Assembly (NCBI GenBank): GCA_035610365.1
Contig: CM069433.1
Location: forward strand, 128,234,545 to 128,298,544
DNA: 64,000 nt
Source of the DNA: Aquatica leii
Lineage: Eukaryota > Arthropoda > Insecta > Coleoptera > Lampyridae
Direction of reading: 5' to 3'
Shown: positions 58,662-64,000 of the stretch, in pieces
How the letters are laid out: each line of letters opens with the position of its first letter
Position numbering within the stretch: position 1 is the first letter of the stretch
Made by a program: the position numbers and the translations under genes
Notes under the pieces: model-generated
The model's database searches: none
The model's input: only the letters and a program-made list of their open reading frames with translations
What the model was told of the DNA's origin: nothing

Positions 58662-58955
58662 TTAACCAAACACAACACTTGCACTAATAACTATTATTGG
58701 CGGCACTACTACATGTTCCCGGGATCTTCTTATTTCGTGCATGTTAATTTCTTCTCGCACTATCACACGCATTGAATTAATAATCTTCTTTCCAATGAAG
58801 TATACTATTAATATGGCTGCCAAAACAAAAATTGCAATAAGCATGTAGTTGGTCTTACTCCAAACTTCTGTGGCTGTTGTTGCAACATTACTTCCTGTAC
58901 CTGCTGCCTCTACTATAATTCTTTTCTTTTGAGTTTGGCTATTACACATATTCAC
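58662..58955 (-). CDS. Small single-pass membrane protein ORF between 5' LTR and gag
   Basis: 97 codons from ATG at 58955 to a stop at 58662, uninterrupted. Residues 1-35 are polar, with GTGSNVATTATEVW. Residues about 37-57 (YMLIAIFVLAAILIVYFIG) form a clear membrane helix, followed by KK and a basic segment REEINMHEIRRSREH. The C-terminal end is hydrophobic (VVVPPIIVISASVVF). It lies about 65 bp inside the primer site, in the leader before gag, on the element's coding strand. I do not know such a protein from Gypsy elements. It could be a chance frame in a leader, a captured envelope-like scrap, or a real accessory protein. Confidence 0.5.
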   Translation of the reverse strand: MNMCNSQTQKKRIIVEAAGTGSNVATTATEVWSKTNYMLIAIFVLAAILIVYFIGKKIINSMRVIVREEINMHEIRRSREHVVVPPIIVISASVVFG

Positions 58956-59020
58956 TATATATATATATATATTTTTTTAAATTTTCTTCTTAAATTTTAA
59001 TTTTTTAACTTAACTTAACT

Positions 59021-59033
59021 GGCAGGGTCGCCA
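59021..59033 (-). promoter_or_regulatory. Gypsy primer binding site
   Basis: Adjacent to the 5' LTR the minus strand reads TGGCGACCCTGCC. From memory this is one base away from the complement of an insect arginine tRNA 3' end, a primer used by several insect Gypsy elements. Confidence 0.65.
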
Positions 59034-59403
59034 TGTAGTGATTGGGTTCGGTTTGATCGTAAAGTACGTATTCAAAAACTATCATTTTACTAAACTACCG
59101 TTTTATTTGTAATATTCACAAACCTCCACGTTCTCATACATCCTACCCATTCCTTCTCTCAACTATATCCGATTTTATACTAATCTACATTTGCTTTGTG
59201 AAAGATGATTGAACTTTTACAGGAAATGAATTAACGCGAATTTAAAGAATTGCTAACGTTTTACTGTATTGGCGGCAACCGATGCTCAATACAGTTCAAT
59301 ACCTTATTGCAGGTTCAATAATCTTACATGTCAGCAGTCTACACATTTATTACAATACTACAATTTTAACTAACAAAAATATATAATTAATTCTTACTCT
59401 ACA
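59034..59403 (-). repeat. Gypsy 5' LTR, 370 bp
   Basis: Minus-strand TGTAGAGTAAG...AATCACTACA. Contains the 147-bp segment missing from the other LTR, and otherwise matches it closely. Confidence 0.93.
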
Positions 59404-59407
59404 ACAC

Positions 59408-59467
59408 AAGTTAAATATCATTTATTCCAACCTTCTATCGATTCATAATTCTACTAATCAAACTTAG
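59408..59467 (+). pseudogene. Penelope-like element C-terminus, piece 3
   Basis: Directly right of the Gypsy target duplication the frame reads KLNIIYSNLLSIHNSTNQT and a TAG at 59465. The S-IYS-LL ending matches the C-terminal segment of Penelope proteins. Read together with 51002-51713, this completes the endonuclease end of the ORF. The stop is natural, so the end of the Penelope protein is preserved although the gene is split three ways. Confidence 0.85.
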
Positions 59468-59699
59468 CTACCAACAATTAATACCCCTTTTACTTAATTG
59501 TTTATTAATTTGCTGTTGTTGTTTCGCTTAATGTATCCTTATTAACTCTTGTAAATTATTCACTATATTTGTCTATATAGTTGTACCTTATAGTTTAATT
59601 AATCCAATTGTTTTAATTATGATTCTTATGTTCTTAATTATTAATATGTTATCCTCCAACTTGTGCAGGTGTGTAGATAACAATTCTTTTTAACAATCA

Positions 59700-59990
59700 T
59701 TGTTCGTCTAACTAGCTACCTTCATCTTTAATGGCCATACAGCATTCATTGATTAATTGATTTTATCTGTAAGTTCAATTACATTAAATTATATGTAATT
59801 GTCCATCTTAACTTTGTAGTTCCTGATGAAGCTAATAACTGATCAGCGAAATATTTAATTTTGTGCATGCACCCATTAACTGTAGAATTATTTGCTCCAT
59901 CTTTAATGACCATAATTCATTAATTAATTGATTTTATCTTTTCTGATGAGGCTGATAACTGATCAGCGAAATATTTAAAAATAAAGAATT
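59700..59990 (+). ncRNA. Two tandem hammerhead-ribozyme-like motifs behind the Penelope ORF
   Basis: CTGATGA (59823-59829) with GAAA (59848-59851), and CTGATGA (59943-59949) with GAAA (59968-59971), are 120 bp apart. In the second, GCTGAT-AACTG-ATCAGC forms a perfect 6-bp hairpin between the two boxes; the first has one mismatch. Upstream, ATTAATTGATTTTATCT is also duplicated, so this is a tandem terminal repeat. Penelope elements are known to carry hammerhead motifs in such repeats. Stem III is only AU-rich and the cleavage site is not certain. Confidence 0.55.
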
Positions 59991-61570
59991 ATTCCATTGC
60001 AAGGTCTAATTCCCAATAAACCGTCCACTTATCAAAGACCATAAATACCGCATTGTAAAGAATTTATACCGTTCGTAAGATAAGTTCCTCTTAGGCAATT
60101 AAATTTCTTAATTAAACGTCAATTTTATTTTTCTCATTTTCTTGGAAAACGAACGAATCGTAAATTGGAACAATACCTTCTCTCAAATATTTTAGAAACT
60201 GTGCACATTGTACTTCATCTGGAAAAATGACGGAAGAACAATAATTTCCAATCGTGAGTCCTTGAAGTAAAAGACTTCGTGTCAGTCATCATATATGCTA
60301 TCGTTATAGATTCAACACTTAGATTCTGAAGGAAGGCTGTAGAGCAAGAATTTACTTCAAACGTGAGTCATCATATGTCCCACAAAAATTTTACTTTTTA
60401 AAGACTTGGCAACATAACTTTCCACCAGTGTTTCACTCTTTTCAAGATTTAAAGCTTTTCTTCTCGGTTGGTCAGCAAGGTAGCAGAATTTCTTCTAAAG
60501 GGACAAGGATTTTCTTACTTGAGATATGTGACATTTTTAAAGGGGACGCTGTCGATATTATTTATGCCAACAAGTACAACACAACACTTTCCTTTTTCAT
60601 AAGTAAAATCAATTAGTAATTTTTGTGATTTTTAATCGTTTCTGTAAATAGCGCTGGATAATGACCACCGGTTGTTTTTTTATTACAACAAAAAAAACGC
60701 CTCATACTTGTCCTTGTTTTGAAAATTCTAACACCCCACCGTTTGGGTTGAGGACAAAAAGGCAGTAGTTTGGGAATATACTATCGCGACTGCACATGTC
60801 CTTTAATTGGTGTAACATGTAACCAAGTGTACGGTTCGTATATTGTAAACAAATATTTTAACTAAGCACAAAGTTCGTGTGGTATTATATAATATAAAAT
60901 CTCAAATTCAGTCAACTATCATCAAAATCAATGGTTAGTTATTGTTAACAATTTAACGAAGCCAAAGTGCATCACCAACAGCGATTGTATCTTGTTAATT
61001 ATTACTTAAATTTTATGGTATGTACATTTTTTGTGTTCGTATGTGTATATAGCAAATCTAAATAATTGCATCTTGATAGTTACAGTATAAATAACGCAAG
61101 ATCTATGAACACAATTTTTAAAACAGCTTTTGGAAAAAAAAAGCTTTTTCGCGTGATTTAAAATGTTTAATAAAAGAATCGTAATTAGAATCACAACTTT
61201 GACTCTGTTTATCAATTAATAAAAATTAAGTAAACATAAAAGCACGTTTTTCTGTTCATAATAAACATAAGATATGAAAAGTTCAATGCATACAGTAGTT
61301 TTTGTATAGATATTACCACTGCAAATTCATGCCGTTTAGTAGGTATTTGTTTGTTTGTTGCATGCAAGCAGTTTTATATATTTATAATAAGAAAATGTAT
61401 GTAGTTGTATGTTAGATTGCTACCTCATATGTTTTGATGTGACAAATTCTAAAGAATTATACGTCATTAAAAATTTTCTGTTATTGTTAACTGATAACTA
61501 AAAAAACAATCTACTTGGTAAAATTTTTAATCTTCCTCTATCTATTGCACTAACTTTTTAATTCTTCCCT
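59991..61570. other. Spacer, nothing recognised
   Basis: A small frame at 60428-60616 and others show no similarity. No repeat ends found. Confidence 0.5.
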
Positions 61571-61905
61571 TAGGAGGGGCAAGAAAAACCACTTTATACT
61601 ACTTATAAGGCAACATTTCGTGCTGCAAGTGAGCACTTTATCAGGCCAACAAATAAGTTACAGTAGCACAATCCAACAGACCACGAATATGAGCAACGAC
61701 GTTGCAAACTATTTAATAATCACTTAAAAAACTAAACATGAAAATGTCAATTCTTAATAACCTAAAAATAACAAGGGACATGAAACGTTCAACAAACACT
61801 GTCAAGTGCCACTGTAACCTATCTGTTGGCCTGATGAGTGCTCACTTGCAGTACGAAACGTTGTCTTATAAATAGTATAAAGTGGTTTGTCTTGCCCCTC
61901 CTAAA
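61571..61905. repeat. Inverted repeat with a hammerhead-like motif in each arm
   Basis: Arms of about 100 bp (61571-61672 and 61805-61905) are inverted copies, roughly 85% identical by eye, separated by about 130 bp. The right arm carries CTGATGA (61831-61837), a GTGCT/AGTAC hairpin and GAAACG (61855-61860). The left arm, on the minus strand, carries CTGATAA, a GTGCT/AGCAC hairpin and GAAATG. This is the arrangement of Penelope terminal repeats in inverted orientation, without any Penelope coding sequence between. Confidence 0.7.
61831..61865 (+). ncRNA. Hammerhead-ribozyme-like core, best copy
   Basis: CTGATGA, a stem II of five pairs (one G-U) closed by G-C next to the boxes, and GAAA are all present. 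GGC just before CTGATGA can pair with GTC following GAAACGTT, with one wobble, giving a short stem I. Stem III would be minimal, as reported for Penelope hammerheads, which may act as dimers. Confidence 0.5.
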
Positions 61906-64000
61906 TGAACCGTCATTGACATCTTTTGAGGGCTTATCAGCATAAACGTCGAATTGAATTTGACAAATTTTAAGATTTTGAAGGCCTCTTAATCTCTATT
62001 TGAGCAATAAAATATTATACTATAGTCGTTTCTGTGTAATTTGGACGTTTTTCCCCTTGTGCGCTTTTAAAATCATCGTCTCACATAAAATTGTTTTGAG
62101 TAAATACGTACTACAAGTTTTAGAAAGCAAACAAGACTATAGTCAATATTATTTTTTTTAAATATTTTTTAAACAATTACATATAGCTATTTATGCACCA
62201 TGTTGCTCTTTAAGCGTAATCATTCAGTAATAATAGTATACAAACTAAAAATAAACAGTTATCTTAGTTACTATTTAACTAAATCTACAAGGATATCTAG
62301 TAGTCTATAACAACAAACAATTTAACGTTTAATCTTTTATTTGCCAAAAATAATTTTACAATCATAATGAACGTGTAAAAACTATAATTAAATATTTTGA
62401 GAAAAATGCACAAAAAAAACAAAAAGTTTGTTATCATCTAAATCTAAGCTAAAACATGAAGCAAAATAACATCATTTTTGAGGGCGTAATGAGAAGGCGT
62501 AATGAATCCATAACGCTCTCTCATTATCACCGGTTGTAATGGATATGTGTACGCATCTCGTATCCACGGTGAGTAAATTATAAAACAAAGTAAAAAATAA
62601 ATTTATAAAATCTGAACTAATATTTTGTGAAAATGTATTTGATGATTTTGCACATTAGTTAAAAAAAATCTTAGTATAGTGTAACACAAATTAAAAATTA
62701 ATTACTCCAAAAACGTTTAATAGCATAACGATTTACTTATCAAAATGCAGATATAGTTTCAAGTTTTATAAGTTTTAGTTTTAATATAATTGTAATTTTT
62801 CCATACAAGGTAATGCATTTTATAGCGCTAGTTTTAAATGATTAAGCGTAGTTACACTTTTTCTGTATAAAACTTTATTATAGCCACTAAAAATTTTACT
62901 GTTTAAATCATAAAAAGTTCTACCTTTAACTGTAGTAATGTACTTTGTTGCTTTATTTACATGAATTTATGAAAAAATAAGTTTTACCTAATGTTGCGTG
63001 TCTATAAAACTGCAACGTAGCCAAAAATAAAAAGTTTTCATTTTATTTCTATATAGTTTATATTGTTTGTTTTATAGAAAATGCTTGCAGTTAAGTTTAA
63101 TTTACATTATAAAGAATAAAGTATTAGCAGTTACTAAAATTGCTTATTTAGATGTTTCTACTATATTATTTTTAAAAACAATTTGCAATCAACTAAAATT
63201 CAAAATCATAAATAACAGTTATTTTAGTTAATACAAAATGTTTATTTATGGTTTTTATTATTTTCTTAATAATTCTGATGTAGTTAAAGAAATCATCTAT
63301 AAGAAAATGATTAAGCATCTCATCTAGCACTTTTAAACATTATTATTTAAAAATGTTAGATTCTTTGTTATTTTAATTTCTTTATTTTTAAATAATCAAG
63401 TGTTCTTAAAATAACAATTATTAGAAACAAAAAACCTAATTTTAAACCAGTAGAACACAGTTTGATAGAAGCATTTCTATGATTAGTTATAGAATAATGT
63501 GCACCAACTTGAACACGTCTTGTCCTGTTTTATCTAACTAGTATAATTTTACTAAAATATTATAGTTTTTAATAGTAAAAAAGTTTTTTAACTGAATAAT
63601 GACATTTGAAATAATTAAAACATTTCTGTTTCTATTATTAGAACTATAAAATTATACAAAATATGGTATTCAACTTTTTTAAAACTAATTTGTTTTAAAA
63701 GTTTGTGTAACGTTAAACAACTCACGTTAAGTTATTTAAACTTGTTTTATTTTGTTTGTCGCAACTCAATTTTACATTTTGAACTTTGCACCATCCTACA
63801 TGATAAGTATTATAAGTAAAGAATAAAGGTGATTTATTTTATAGATTAAGCTTATTATCTACAATAAAATGAAACAAAATTATTTGATGTTAGAATTGAT
63901 TTAATAATTATGATTAAATTGCACGACGGTATGCGTATAATTATAAATTCGTAGACACCGGTAAATTTTAGGATTTTTATCAAAAGCTGAATAACGTTCA
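61906..64000. other. AT-rich spacer, nothing recognised
   Basis: No frames of interest, no repeats that I can support up to the window end. Confidence 0.5.

Larger units (their letters stand above)
51718..59403 (-). mobile_element. Ty3/Gypsy LTR retrotransposon, 7.7 kb including a nested 1.76 kb insertion
   Basis: Minus-strand element with a 5' LTR at 59034-59403, primer site at 59021-59033, a small membrane-protein ORF, gag, protease, RT, RNase H, integrase and the 3' LTR at 51718-51940. The domain order (RT-RH before IN, which is not after protease) identifies Ty3/Gypsy. Flanked by ACAC duplications inside a Penelope element. No env gene follows integrase. Multiple stops and frameshifts, a 147-bp LTR length difference and an insertion in pol show that it is dead. 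Confidence 0.95.

Noticed and set aside
1-64000. CRISPR array, bacterial operon or prophage
   Set aside because: No regularly spaced short repeats; genes have introns and eukaryotic transposon architecture. The YqaJ nucleases are phage-like in fold only.

Overview
This 64 kb window looks like intergenic, repeat-dominated DNA from an arthropod, most likely an insect. It is strongly AT-rich and carries typical metazoan transposons (BEL/Pao, Ty3/Gypsy, Penelope, PIF/Harbinger, P-element-like, hAT, THAP/DDE plus YqaJ elements) with GT-AG introns in their genes. I found no convincing single-copy host gene, tRNA, rRNA or CRISPR array. Almost every recognisable reading frame belongs to a mobile element, and most are broken.

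Layout. 0-7.9 kb: an LTR-element RNase H scrap, a 126-bp tandem repeat, a non-LTR reverse transcriptase scrap, a decayed transposon protein with an SESGHGKG motif, and a 120-bp tandem repeat. 7.93-12.66 kb: a two-gene DNA transposon with ~260-bp terminal inverted repeats (TIRs), a SWIM/YqaJ nuclease facing a THAP/DDE transposase, and a hAT element with an 8-bp duplication inside the transposase. 12.7-19.3 kb: a Penelope scrap, hammerhead-like motifs, the first copy of a ~1.26 kb CCCAGTAAAC element, a second YqaJ remnant and a degenerate tandem array. 20.2-21.9 kb: a palindromic GATACGTATC satellite between inverted repeats. 22.3-25.5 kb: a third YqaJ gene facing a THAP/DDE transposase, then the second CCCAGTAAAC element. 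27.46-30.15 kb: a PIF/Harbinger transposon with a TAA duplication. 30.4-42 kb: a non-LTR RT scrap, a fourth YqaJ gene (with SWIM finger), and a P-element-like transposase split by a young BEL/Pao retrotransposon (CTTGC duplication, 467-bp LTRs nearly identical). 45.7-46.8 kb: a possible CACTGAGAGAAA-ended element. 47.9-60 kb: a Penelope element split first by a second Harbinger element and then by a Ty3/Gypsy element, which is itself split by a 1,758-bp TG...CA insertion (probably a solo LTR). 59.8-61.9 kb: hammerhead-ribozyme-like motifs in tandem behind the Penelope ORF and as an inverted pair. The rest is AT-rich DNA in which I recognise nothing.

How the parts relate. The window is a record of successive insertions. 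In five places host-element reading continues across the insertion once one copy of the target duplication is discounted, which fixes element ends and relative ages. The recurring theme is transposases accompanied by accessory proteins: Harbinger pairs a Myb/SANT protein with its DDE transposase, and the THAP/DDE transposases sit opposite YqaJ-type nucleases. The most unusual signals are the four YqaJ nuclease remnants, the hammerhead-like motif pairs, and a small membrane-protein ORF between the 5' LTR and gag of the Gypsy element.
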